From positions 1 through 50,168 of the forward strand of contig CAAGAM010000199.1 of NCBI GenBank assembly GCA_900767815.1: a DNA stretch of 50,168 nt, read 5' to 3'. This DNA is from Clostridia bacterium (GTDB taxonomy: Bacteria; Bacillota; Clostridia; Christensenellales; Borkfalkiaceae). A program made the translations under genes and the position numbers. Below the pieces are notes generated by a model. That model was not told where the DNA came from and did not search any database. It saw only the letters and a list, made by a program, of their open reading frames with translations. Positions 7,436 to 15,462 of the stretch are shown here, piece by piece; positions within the stretch are counted from its first letter, which is position 1, and each line of letters starts with the position of its first letter.

Positions 7436-8585
7436 GGTTGCAAAATTCGGCGGGACTTCGATGGCAACTTCAAAGTCTATGCGCCTTGCGGCTCAAGCGA
7501 TCGGAAGAGAATCGATAAAAGTCGCGGCTGTTTCCGCAGGCGGGAAAATTTTCCGTGATGCGGGCGTGAGCGGCGATATAAAGGTAACGGACGAATTGTT
7601 TTCGATTTATCGCGAAATCGGGTCGGGAAAAAGTCCGCTCAGGGCTTTCGGAAATCTTACCGAAAGGCTTGCAAAGCTTATCGACGAATTGAAAATCGAA
7701 TTTAATCTTGTAAACGAATTGATTAAAATCGGGGATGAAACGTTAAAAAGTTCATCGCCCGATTTTTTGGTTTCACGTGGGGAATATCTGTATGCAAAAA
7801 TTTTTGCCGCGTTTACAGGTTATAAATTTGTTGACAGCACGGAAATCGTTAAGTTCGATAGCGACGGAAATTTAAACGTAGGATTTTCCGAGTTTCTTAT
7901 AAGAGAAAAATATCTCGAGAACGATTGTTTTGTTACGGGAGGATTTTACGGGAGCGACCCATGCGGAGAAATAAGGTTGTTCCCCCGCGGCGGAGGTGAC
8001 GTTACGGGCGCGTTGCTTGCCCGATCGCTGCATGCGGAAACATATGAAAATTATACCGACGTAGACGGGGTGTTGCCTGCTCCACCGCTCATCGTGAAAA
8101 ACATAGAAACAAACAAAAGATTTTTAAAACCGTTGAAGGAATTGTCTTTTCGCCAAATGGAAATTCTTACGGATTTTTCCGTCAACGTGCTTCATCCGGA
8201 CGTTCTTGCATTGTTGTCGGAAACCGATATTCCGATCAGAATATCGAATACTTTTAATAAATATTCTGCGGGAACTATAATTTCCGAAAGCGTTGCGGGT
8301 AGCGACGAGTTCTTTTTTGCCGTCGAAAAAATCGGAACGATAGAAAAAATCGCCGAAAAAAAGCAGGAACGCATAAAAATATATCGTATGTTTTCAAACA
8401 AAAAACGAAAATCGAAAGACGAAGGATTTGCCGTTTATCTTTCGGATTGCGAAGAGAGTAGATTAAAAGCAAAAATAATATCCGGGCTAACCGATACCGA
8501 AATTTTTGCATCGTCCGAAGGGATAATTTTGACAATTGACAAGTTGGGTTTAAAGCCGGTAATCAAAGCGTTGACAGAGCAATAA
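7431..8585 (+). CDS. Aspartokinase-like amino acid kinase, apparent ATT start
   Basis: The first ATG in frame (7461) would cut off the conserved N-terminus. Reading upstream gives IKVAKFGGTSMATSKSM, the aspartokinase KFGGTS nucleotide-binding start. The frame is closed by a TGA at 7425-7427, so initiation must be at ATT 7431. GGTGAT at 7420-7425, part of the extended anti-SD complement, lies five bases before it. Further motifs are LVSRGEYLYAKI and FPRGGGDVTGALLA, and DVDGVLPAPP corresponds to the TDVDGVYTADPR region. About 384 residues, with a shortened C-terminal regulatory (ACT) part. Aspartokinase phosphorylates aspartate on the way to lysine, threonine and methionine. The sequence is divergent and the substrate is not certain. 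Confidence 0.78.
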   Translation: MKVAKFGGTSMATSKSMRLAAQAIGRESIKVAAVSAGGKIFRDAGVSGDIKVTDELFSIYREIGSGKSPLRAFGNLTERLAKLIDELKIEFNLVNELIKIGDETLKSSSPDFLVSRGEYLYAKIFAAFTGYKFVDSTEIVKFDSDGNLNVGFSEFLIREKYLENDCFVTGGFYGSDPCGEIRLFPRGGGDVTGALLARSLHAETYENYTDVDGVLPAPPLIVKNIETNKRFLKPLKELSFRQMEILTDFSVNVLHPDVLALLSETDIPIRISNTFNKYSAGTIISESVAGSDEFFFAVEKIGTIEKIAEKKQERIKIYRMFSNKKRKSKDEGFAVYLSDCEESRLKAKIISGLTDTEIFASSEGIILTIDKLGLKPVIKALTEQ

Positions 8586-8609
8586 ATCTTTTATTTCGTC
8601 ATCATATTG

Positions 8610-8637
8610 TTGTCACATCGATGGTGTAGAATATAGG
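8610..8637 (+). promoter_or_regulatory. Possible weak promoter before the two-hairpin RNA
   Basis: TTGTCA (8610-8615), 16 bp, TATAGG (8632-8637). The -35 is good and the -10 poor. A start near 8644 would fall in the first strand of hairpin 1 of the RNA at 8641-8761. Confidence 0.3.
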
Positions 8638-8640
8638 CAA

Positions 8641-8761
8641 ATAAAGCGGACAGGTTCTGCTTTATCCTCTTGAAGCAAACGGCTTCGAGATAAAAACGCT
8701 TACCCTAATCCCCCTTAAAATACAAACGGAAAAGGCGATCTCTTGCGAGGTCGTCTTTTTC
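8641..8761 (+). ncRNA. Two-hairpin structured RNA ending in a terminator, class unknown
   Basis: In the 370-base gap between the aspartokinase and fakA there are two 9-bp hairpins, each with one G-U pair. One joins 8641-8649 with 8657-8665 (loop ACAGGTT). The other joins 8668-8676 with 8682-8690 (loop AAACG). A C-rich unpaired stretch (8702-8715) follows, then a terminator at 8734-8761. A separate strong promoter lies beyond the terminator, so this is probably an independent small RNA or a 3' element of the upstream operon. I could not match it to a known riboswitch class. Confidence 0.4.
8734..8761 (+). terminator. Rho-independent terminator
   Basis: GGCGATCTC and GAGGTCGTC pair around the loop TTGC and are followed by TTTTTC. 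This ends the transcript that contains the two-hairpin RNA. Confidence 0.8.
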
Positions 8762-8808
8762 GTCGTATACAGCGAAAAATTTTATGGAGCAACAAGCCGA
8801 AAATATTC

Positions 8809-8837
8809 TTGACTAATATAAAAATATATTATATAAT
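8809..8837 (+). promoter_or_regulatory. Strong sigma-A promoter for the fakA operon
   Basis: TTGACT (8809-8814), 17 bp, TATAAT (8832-8837). It is downstream of a terminator and about 120 bases before fakA, leaving a roughly 110-base untranslated leader that shows no strong hairpin. Confidence 0.85.
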
Positions 8838-8955
8838 GAATAAGTGTTTTTATGTTTATAATGCAAATTGTCGCGTTATGGCAAACAAACACAATAATCG
8901 GATAATGAGAAAACGATAATAATCAGACATGATTTTTAAGCGTTTCGGGAGAGAT

Positions 8956-10647
8956 ATGTATACAACCACAATAGGAGGAAAGGAGTTCGCGAGGATGCTT
9001 TCGGGCGGAGCGTGTAAGCTTGCCGCATACCGAAAGGATATAAACGATCTGAACGTTTTTCCCATTCCCGACGGGGATACGGGCGACAATATGTTGATGA
9101 CGTTCGGTTCGGGAGCGGACGCCGCAAAGCGTGCGGGCGAAAATATCGGAGCGGCGGCAAAAGCTGCCGCGGAAGGAATGCTCCTCGGCGCGAGAGGCAA
9201 TTCGGGCGTTATTCTTTCGAGAATTTTTGCAGGTATCACATCGGAATTTTTAAATCTCGAAAAAGCAGGTTTCGAAGACGTAAAGCGAGGGATGGAAAGC
9301 GGAGTGAGGCAAGCCTACCACGCTGTTTCAAAACCCGTCGAAGGCACGATATTAACGGTTTTCAAAGATGCCGTCAGATATGCCAACGAAAAGAAATACG
9401 ACGGCGGACTCGAGAAATATTTTGACGAACTTTTAAACGAAATGGGGCGTTCGCTTGACAGAACCCCCGAGCTTCTTCCCGTTCTTGCCGAGGCGGGCGT
9501 GGTGGATAGCGGCGGCGCAGGGCTTTATTATATTTTCGAAGGAATGAAAGAAGCCTTGGAAAAGGACGAAAACTTTTCTTATGACGACTTTTATAAAACG
9601 GATAAACAACATGTCGCCGAGCCGCTCGATTTTTCGCTTTTTGACGAAAACAGCGTTCTCGAATTCGGATATTGCACGGAGTTTCTGTTAAGGTTGCAGC
9701 GCTCGAAAACAGACGTGGAGTTTTTCGACGCGGCGGCTTTGACGGATTATCTTAACAGCGTAGGCGATTCGGTCGTATGCTTTAAGGACGGAAGCATCGT
9801 CAAAGTTCACGTACACACGAAAAATCCCGGCGGGATATTGCAATACTGTCAGAAATTCGGCGAGTTTCTGACTTTGAAGATTGAAAACATGACCTTACAG
9901 CACAGCGAAGCCGTCGAAAAGGGAGATAACGCCCAGGCAAGGCTCGCCGAAAATTCCGCTCGCAATCTGCATGCAAAAAAGAAAAGAAAGAAAACGGGAA
10001 TCGTTGCCGTTGCGGCGGGGAAAGGTATAAAAGAGACGTTTTTATCCCTCGGAACGGACGAGATTGTCGACGGCGGGCAGAGCATGAACCCGTCGGCAAA
10101 AGATCTTATCGAAGCTTTCGATAAGGTTAACGCCGAAAGAATTTTCGTTTTCCCGAATAACGGGAACGTCATTTTAACGGCGGAGCAGGCGGCTAAATTA
10201 TATACCGAAAGCGAAATTATTGTTATAAATACAAAAACGATCGGCGAGGGATACGCCGCAATATCTATGATGGAAACCGACGGAAAAACGGAAGATATCA
10301 TCGACGGTATAAACGAATCGGTAAAAGAGGTTGTTACGGCGTGCGTATCCAAGGCAACCAGAAGCACCGAAAAGAACGGCGTCGAAGTTAAAAGCGGCGA
10401 TTACATAGGTTTTGTCGGTGACGATATTATGTCGGATTCGGCAGACATAAACGAAGCCGCCGAGAAACTTCTCGATAAAATAAATATCAAAAACCACGGG
10501 TTGGTTCTTATGTTTGTCGGCGAAGACGCGAACGAAAACGACGCCGCGCGTCTTGTCGATTATATAACGGCGCAAAACCCCGAAACCGAGGTTATAACTG
10601 TTGACGGCGGGCAACCCGTTTTCGATTACATGTTTGTTCTTGAATGA
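8956..10647 (+). CDS. fakA: Fatty acid kinase catalytic subunit FakA (DAK2/YloV family)
   Basis: About 563 residues from ATG 8956. The N-terminal DhaL-like kinase domain shows DLNVFPIPDGDTGDNMLMTF with the Asp residues that hold Mg-ATP, and GNSGVILSRIFAG. The central and C-terminal DegV-type FakB-binding region carries IPDG-like and VDGGQ segments (IVDGGQSMNPS, TVDGGQPVFDY). FakA phosphorylates a fatty acid held by FakB, giving acyl phosphate for PlsY. The start at 8956 is preferred because GGGAGAG lies just upstream and MYTTTIGGKEFARMLSGGA matches family N-termini. ATG 8929, in the same frame, has no ribosome binding site. A DegV-family gene follows. Confidence 0.92.
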   Translation: MYTTTIGGKEFARMLSGGACKLAAYRKDINDLNVFPIPDGDTGDNMLMTFGSGADAAKRAGENIGAAAKAAAEGMLLGARGNSGVILSRIFAGITSEFLNLEKAGFEDVKRGMESGVRQAYHAVSKPVEGTILTVFKDAVRYANEKKYDGGLEKYFDELLNEMGRSLDRTPELLPVLAEAGVVDSGGAGLYYIFEGMKEALEKDENFSYDDFYKTDKQHVAEPLDFSLFDENSVLEFGYCTEFLLRLQRSKTDVEFFDAAALTDYLNSVGDSVVCFKDGSIVKVHVHTKNPGGILQYCQKFGEFLTLKIENMTLQHSEAVEKGDNAQARLAENSARNLHAKKKRKKTGIVAVAAGKGIKETFLSLGTDEIVDGGQSMNPSAKDLIEAFDKVNAERIFVFPNNGNVILTAEQAAKLYTESEIIVINTKTIGEGYAAISMMETDGKTEDIIDGINESVKEVVTACVSKATRSTEKNGVEVKSGDYIGFVGDDIMSDSADINEAAEKLLDKINIKNHGLVLMFVGEDANENDAARLVDYITAQNPETEVITVDGGQPVFDYMFVLE

Positions 10648-10670
10648 AAATTTAATGTCAGAGGTATGAA

Positions 10671-11546
10671 ATGTATACTGTTTTTGTAGATAGCGATTGC
10701 GATTTTACACCTGAAATTGTTGCGGAGTATGGGTTTAAGCTCATAAGCATGCCCTTCTCGATTGACGGAAAAACCTATTTTCCGTATGAAGACGAAAAAA
10801 CTTTCGAAATGAAGCCGTTTTACGAGAAACTTCGCAGCGGGGTTATACCGACAACCAGCGGAGTGTCGGTTGAAAAATATAAAAATTACTTCCGTCCCGA
10901 ATTCGAAAAAGGCAACGACGTAATGTACGTACATTTTTCAAGGGCGATGAGCGGAACGTTCGACGCGATGGACGAAGCCGTTGCGGAACTGAAAAAAGAA
11001 TTTCCCGAAAGGAAATTTTATCCCGTCGATACCAAGGGTATAACGATAATAAGTTATAATATCGCCAAGGAAATAGGCGATATGTATAAGCGCGGAGCGT
11101 CTCCCGAAGAAATAATCGCATGGGCGGATAAAGAAGTGTTGTGTTTTTCGCAATATTTCTTTGCCGACGATCTTAAGTTTTTCCGCAGAAGCGGAAGAGT
11201 AAGCGGATTTTCCGCAACCATGGGTACGCTTCTCGGCATAAGACCGATAATTTATATGAACGCCGAAGGCAAGATGCTCAGCATCGGCAAAGAACGCGGC
11301 AGAGCAAACGCGATCGCAAGGCTTTTAAAATATGTCGATGAACTCGGCGACGACGTTACGAAACACAAAATTATCATAGGCCACACCGACGCGCCCGACA
11401 TGGCAAACGAACTTGCCGATAAAGTGAAAGAAAAATACGGAAAAGATATCGATATCGAGGTTATAACGACAAATCCCACCGCGGGAAGTCATTGCGGACC
11501 CAACGGCGTGGGAATATCTTTCCATTCAAAACGCAGAGAAAACTGA
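10671..11546 (+). CDS. DegV family fatty acid-binding protein (FakB-type)
   Basis: A 291-residue DegV protein. The family starts with a strand ending in Asp-Ser (YTVFVDSDCDFTPEI), then the TTSG segment that holds the fatty acid carboxylate (VIPTTSGVSVEKY), a second Ser-containing loop (SRAMSGTFDAM), and FRRSGRVSGFSATMGTLLGI. FakB proteins present fatty acids to FakA and deliver acyl phosphate to PlsX or PlsY. The gene begins 23 bases after fakA, so the kinase and its carrier are probably coexpressed. Confidence 0.92.
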   Translation: MYTVFVDSDCDFTPEIVAEYGFKLISMPFSIDGKTYFPYEDEKTFEMKPFYEKLRSGVIPTTSGVSVEKYKNYFRPEFEKGNDVMYVHFSRAMSGTFDAMDEAVAELKKEFPERKFYPVDTKGITIISYNIAKEIGDMYKRGASPEEIIAWADKEVLCFSQYFFADDLKFFRRSGRVSGFSATMGTLLGIRPIIYMNAEGKMLSIGKERGRANAIARLLKYVDELGDDVTKHKIIIGHTDAPDMANELADKVKEKYGKDIDIEVITTNPTAGSHCGPNGVGISFHSKRREN

Positions 11547-11600
11547 TTATTTTATTGTTCTTTGTTTAACATCGATACGGAGAGAGAGGAGAATCGATGT

Positions 11601-12737
11601 ATGATAAAAATTATCGAGGTTAAAAACAGAAAAGACAGAAAGGAATTTTTAAATTTTCCTTTGAGAATGTATAAGGACAATCCGAATTTCGTTCCGCCGT
11701 TATACGCGGACGAAAAGAAGATGTTTACAAAAAAATTCGCTTATAACGATACTTGCGAGTCGGCTTTCTTTCTCGCCGAAAAAGACGGAAAAACAGTAGG
11801 GCGCATATCTGCGATAATCCAGAAAGCCGCAAATGAAAAGAATAACGAAAGAAGAGTTCGTTTCACGAGATTTGACTGCACGGACGACGAAGAAGTCGCA
11901 AAGGCTCTTTTCGGCGCGATTGAGGAATATGCCGCTAAAAACGGCATGGATACGATTTGCGGTCCGTTGGGATATTCCGATCTTGAAAGAGAAGGTCTTT
12001 TGGTAGAAGGTTTCGATGAACTTTCCACTTTCGAAGAACAGTATAACGCCGAATATTACGGCAGGCTGATAGAGGCATGCGGTTATAAAAAGGAAGTCGA
12101 TTGGGTTGAATCGAAAATTTTTCTTCCCGAAGAAAAAGATATCGAAAACATAAAAAAGATGTCCGCCTTTGTGAAGAACAGATACGGGCTAAGGCTTCCG
12201 AAGTGTAAAAGCATAAAAGAATTTATCGATAAATATGCGGACGGTTTTTTCGATCTGCTCGACGATGCGTATAAGGATCTTTACGGTACGGTACCGTTTT
12301 CCGATTCGATGAAGAAGATGCTTATAGTGAATTTTAAGCTGGTCATCGACATAAAGCACGTTACGGTCGTTCTCAACGAAAAAGACGAAATAGTCTGTCT
12401 CGGTTTGTGTTTTCCGTCTATAGGAAAAGCATTGCAAAAATCGGGCGGAAAACTTACCGTTCCCGCTCTTTTAAAGGTGCTGAAAGCGATAAAGAAGCCT
12501 GAAATCGTCGATCTCGGCTTGATTGCGGTCAGAGCCGACTATCTTAATTGCGGAGTTACGGCTATTCTGGCGGAAGGAATTATAGATCTTTTAAAACAAG
12601 ACGGAGTGGAATATGCCGAAACCAATTTGAATCTCGAAGACAATCACGCCGTTCAGAACTTGTGGAAGAGATTTAAAGGCGAGCGTCACAAACGACGCAG
12701 AGCATACGTAAAAACATTGGAGAAGAAAAGTGATTAA
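11601..12737 (+). CDS. GNAT-like acyltransferase superfamily protein
   Basis: About 378 residues from ATG 11601, chosen for the AGAGAGGAGA ribosome binding site. An earlier ATG at 11562 in the same frame has none. The N-terminus (IIEVKNRKDRKEFLNFPLRM, then NPNFVPPLYADEKK) and the GPLGYSD segment match a conserved bacterial family that contains GNAT-fold halves (ESAFFLAEKDGKTVGRISAI is a typical beta-strand pair). The acceptor is unknown. It lies between fakB and plsX, and its stop overlaps plsX by eight bases, so a role in lipid or acyl-carrier metabolism is suggested by position only. Confidence 0.75.
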   Translation: MIKIIEVKNRKDRKEFLNFPLRMYKDNPNFVPPLYADEKKMFTKKFAYNDTCESAFFLAEKDGKTVGRISAIIQKAANEKNNERRVRFTRFDCTDDEEVAKALFGAIEEYAAKNGMDTICGPLGYSDLEREGLLVEGFDELSTFEEQYNAEYYGRLIEACGYKKEVDWVESKIFLPEEKDIENIKKMSAFVKNRYGLRLPKCKSIKEFIDKYADGFFDLLDDAYKDLYGTVPFSDSMKKMLIVNFKLVIDIKHVTVVLNEKDEIVCLGLCFPSIGKALQKSGGKLTVPALLKVLKAIKKPEIVDLGLIAVRADYLNCGVTAILAEGIIDLLKQDGVEYAETNLNLEDNHAVQNLWKRFKGERHKRRRAYVKTLEKKSD

Positions 12738-13692
12738 AATTGCCGTTGATTGTATCGGCGGAGATCACAGCCCCGGCGCAAACGTCGAAGGAGCTGTCTC
12801 CGCTTTGAAAAAATTCGAGGATATAACAATCGTTCTTTACGGAGACGAAAACGAAATACAAAAATGTCTGAAGGACGTCGATTATCCGAAGGACAGGCTT
12901 GAAATCGTAAACGCTCCCGAAGCCGTCGGCGGTAACGATAAGCCGATAGACGCGATAAGAATGAAACAGAATTCTTCGATGATAAAGGCTGTCAGAGATA
13001 TGCGCGAAAACGACGAGATCAAGGCTTTCGTGTCATGCGGAGCAACGGGCGTGCTTGTAGGAACGTCGATTTTAAGAATAGGCAGAAGAGAGGGCGTGAG
13101 ACGTCCGCCGTTTTGCCCCATTCTTCCCACGATGAACGGAAAAATCGTCGGCGTATGCGACAGCGGCGCAAATATCGAAACAACGCCCGAACAATTAAAA
13201 CAATACGCGCATCTCGGAAGCGAATATCTTCGTAACGTATACGGGGTTGAAAATCCGCGGGTCGCGCTTTTGAACGTCGGTACGGAAGAAGAGAAAGGCG
13301 ACGATTTAAGACGAGCGGCATTCGGACTTTTAAAAGACGATAAAGAAATAAACTTCGTAGGAAATATGGAGAGCAGAGATTTATTGTCGGGGAAATACGA
13401 TCTTGTCGTATGCGACGGTTTTTCCGGAAACGTCCTTATAAAAAGTACGGAGGGCGCATGCCTCGAAATGCTGAAAATGCTCAAAAAAGACATAAATTCA
13501 TCCTTTTTAAACAAAATAGGGGCATTGTTTATGCTTAAAATGTTTAAAAAAGAAAAGAAGTTTATGGATTACAGAAACTACGGCGGAAGCGTTTTGCTGG
13601 GGCTTGAAAAAGTTATCGTTAAAGGTCACGGTTCGAGCAACGGCACGGCGGTTGAAAAATGTATAGAACAAGCCTATAAAATGGCTAAATAA
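12730..13692 (+). CDS. plsX: Phosphate acyltransferase PlsX
   Basis: A 320-residue protein with the family start (IKIAVDCIGGDHSPGANVEG), SCGATGVLVGTSILRIGR, CDSGANIETTPEQL and DGFSGNVLIKSTEG. PlsX converts acyl-ACP to acyl phosphate for the first acylation of glycerol-3-phosphate, and it can run the reaction backwards from FakA products. It begins at GTG 12730 inside the end of the GNAT-like gene, with GGAGAAG just upstream. acpP follows after 25 bases. Together with fakA and fakB this joins exogenous and endogenous acyl supply. Confidence 0.96.
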   Translation: MIKIAVDCIGGDHSPGANVEGAVSALKKFEDITIVLYGDENEIQKCLKDVDYPKDRLEIVNAPEAVGGNDKPIDAIRMKQNSSMIKAVRDMRENDEIKAFVSCGATGVLVGTSILRIGRREGVRRPPFCPILPTMNGKIVGVCDSGANIETTPEQLKQYAHLGSEYLRNVYGVENPRVALLNVGTEEEKGDDLRRAAFGLLKDDKEINFVGNMESRDLLSGKYDLVVCDGFSGNVLIKSTEGACLEMLKMLKKDINSSFLNKIGALFMLKMFKKEKKFMDYRNYGGSVLLGLEKVIVKGHGSSNGTAVEKCIEQAYKMAK

Positions 13693-13717
13693 TTTAGAAA
13701 ACAACAGGAGAAAAATT

Positions 13718-13939
13718 ATGTTTGAAAAAGTAAAAAAAATATTGGTTGACGAACTTAACGTAGACGAAAGCAAAGTAACGCCCGAGGCATCGATAAAAGG
13801 CGATCTCGGCGCGGATTCCATCGATATACTTCAGCTTCTTATGACGCTCGAAGAGGAAAGCGGAATAACCATTCCCGATGAAAAACTCGCAACGTTCGAG
13901 ACGGTTGGCGACATCGTGACCTATCTCGAATCGCTTTGA
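13718..13939 (+). CDS. acpP: Acyl carrier protein
   Basis: A 73-residue acidic helical protein. The phosphopantetheine attachment Ser is in GADSIDILQLLM at about residue 37. AGGAG precedes the ATG by seven bases. It is the last gene of the fakA-plsX block and ends in a clear terminator. Confidence 0.97.
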   Translation: MFEKVKKILVDELNVDESKVTPEASIKGDLGADSIDILQLLMTLEEESGITIPDEKLATFETVGDIVTYLESL

Positions 13940-13966
13940 TGAATCGAAGTAATCGGATTTTTAACG

Positions 13967-14000
13967 CGAGCCTTCTTTTTTCGGGGAGGCTCGTTTTTTT
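13967..14000 (+). terminator. Rho-independent terminator after acpP
   Basis: CGAGCCT (13967-13973) pairs with AGGCTCG (13987-13993), followed by seven T. Confidence 0.93.
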
Positions 14001-14017
14001 ATATACACAAAAAATTT

Positions 14018-15352
14018 ATGGCTCAAAAAATACTTTTATCGGATCATTTTACATATAAAAAACTGTTCAAATTCGTTTTGCCGTCTGTTTTTATGATGGT
14101 CGTGACGTCGATTTACTGCGTTATAGACGGTTTCTTTATTTCTAATTTTGCAGGCAAAACCCCTTTTGCGGCAATAAACTTCATTTATCCGTTTATTATG
14201 ATATTAGGCGGGATGGGTTTTATGATAGGAACGGGCGGAACGGCGCTCGTTTCAAAAACGCTCGGAGAAGGCGATATCGACAAAGCGCATAAGTATTTTA
14301 CGATGCTTATAATGTTTGCGGTTATTTTAGGTTTAACCCTCACGACCGTCGGAATATTGCTTATTCGTCCGATTTGCGTTTTACTCGACGCAACCGAGGA
14401 AATGACCGGTTACTGCGTGCAGTACGGAACGATCGTAATATCTTTTACGACGTTTTTTATGCTGCAGAACATTTTCCAGAGTTTTCTTGCCGCTGCGGAA
14501 AAGCCACGTTTGGGGCTTATCGTTACCATTATCGCCGGTTGTACCAACGCGCTTTTAGACGCATTGTTCATCGTCGTGTTCAAGTGGGGAATAGTCGGCG
14601 CGGCGGTTGCTACGGGAATAGGACAAATGGTCGGCGGAATTATCCCGCTCGTTTACTTTCTTCGTCCGAACAGTAGCGCGCTTAAATTTTTAAAAACGAA
14701 AATCGAAATAAAACCCATTCTCGGGGCATGCGCGAACGGTTCGTCGGAGCTTTTAACGAATATATCGTCGTCAATCGTAAGCATGCTTTATAATATGCAG
14801 CTCATGAAGTTTTACGGCGAAAACGGCGTTTCGGCATACGGTGTTCTGATGTATGTTCAGCTTATATTTCTCGGGATAGAGATAGGATATTCGATAGGCT
14901 CGGCACCTGTGGTTGCCTATAATTACGGCGCGAGAAATACCAAAGAACTGAAAAATATGTTTAAAAAGGGCGTAATTTCAATGTCTGTCGCGGGTGTTGC
15001 TTTAACGTTTCTCGCCGAGGTTCTTGCCGTTCCGCTCGCACATATTTTCGTCGGATACGATAAAGAGTTGTTCAGCCTTACCGTTCACGCATTCAGAATG
15101 TTCTCGTTTGTCTTTCTGTTTTCGGGAATCAATATTTTCTCGTCGGGTTTTTTCACCGCGCTTAACAACGGTCTCGTTTCCGCGATTTTGTCGTTTATGC
15201 GCGCGTTGGTGTTTCAGACGACGTTTGTTTTTTTATTGCCTGCGATATTCGATGCGGAAGGGGTGTGGTTTGCGACTTTCACGACGGAAATTTTTGCCGT
15301 AATAACGTCGATTACCTTTCTTGTCGCGCTGAAAAAGAAGTACGATTATTGA
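14018..15352 (+). CDS. MATE family multidrug/metabolite exporter
   Basis: A 444-residue protein with about 12 hydrophobic helices in two similar halves. The family start is clear: LFKFVLPSVFMMVVTSIY, then IDGFFISNFAG, GMGFMIGTGGTALVSKTLGEGD, and the second-half equivalent with SAPVVAYNYGARN. MATE proteins export cationic compounds using Na+ or H+ gradients. The substrate cannot be predicted. No Shine-Dalgarno sequence is seen before ATG 14018, which is only 18 bases after the acpP terminator. An AT-rich TATATAC near 14000 could be a -10, but no -35 was found. Confidence 0.92.
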   Translation: MAQKILLSDHFTYKKLFKFVLPSVFMMVVTSIYCVIDGFFISNFAGKTPFAAINFIYPFIMILGGMGFMIGTGGTALVSKTLGEGDIDKAHKYFTMLIMFAVILGLTLTTVGILLIRPICVLLDATEEMTGYCVQYGTIVISFTTFFMLQNIFQSFLAAAEKPRLGLIVTIIAGCTNALLDALFIVVFKWGIVGAAVATGIGQMVGGIIPLVYFLRPNSSALKFLKTKIEIKPILGACANGSSELLTNISSSIVSMLYNMQLMKFYGENGVSAYGVLMYVQLIFLGIEIGYSIGSAPVVAYNYGARNTKELKNMFKKGVISMSVAGVALTFLAEVLAVPLAHIFVGYDKELFSLTVHAFRMFSFVFLFSGINIFSSGFFTALNNGLVSAILSFMRALVFQTTFVFLLPAIFDAEGVWFATFTTEIFAVITSITFLVALKKKYDY

Positions 15353-15403
15353 TTTGTTATAGCTGATATAATTAAATATGATACGAGTTGAGCCGTTTTC
15401 GTT

Positions 15404-15431
15404 TTGAAAAACGGTTCCGTTATGTTAAAAT
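15404..15431 (+). promoter_or_regulatory. Promoter of the ABC exporter operon
   Basis: TTGAAA (15404-15409), 16 bp, TAAAAT (15426-15431), with TGT before the -10. It leaves a leader of about 25 bases to ATG 15463. Confidence 0.55.
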
Positions 15432-15462
15432 AGAAGCAAACACTTTTCAGGATTGCAATATT

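Noticed and set aside
8641..8761. Known riboswitch upstream of fakA
   Set aside because: I compared it from memory with TPP, FMN, SAM, lysine, glycine, preQ1, c-di-GMP and fluoride motifs and saw no match. It is also separated from fakA by a terminator and a new promoter.
15388..15462. Upstream start at 15388 for the first ABC subunit
   Set aside because: This part lies across and before the promoter, has no ribosome binding site, and is not membrane-like. The helix-1 start at 15463 fits the family.
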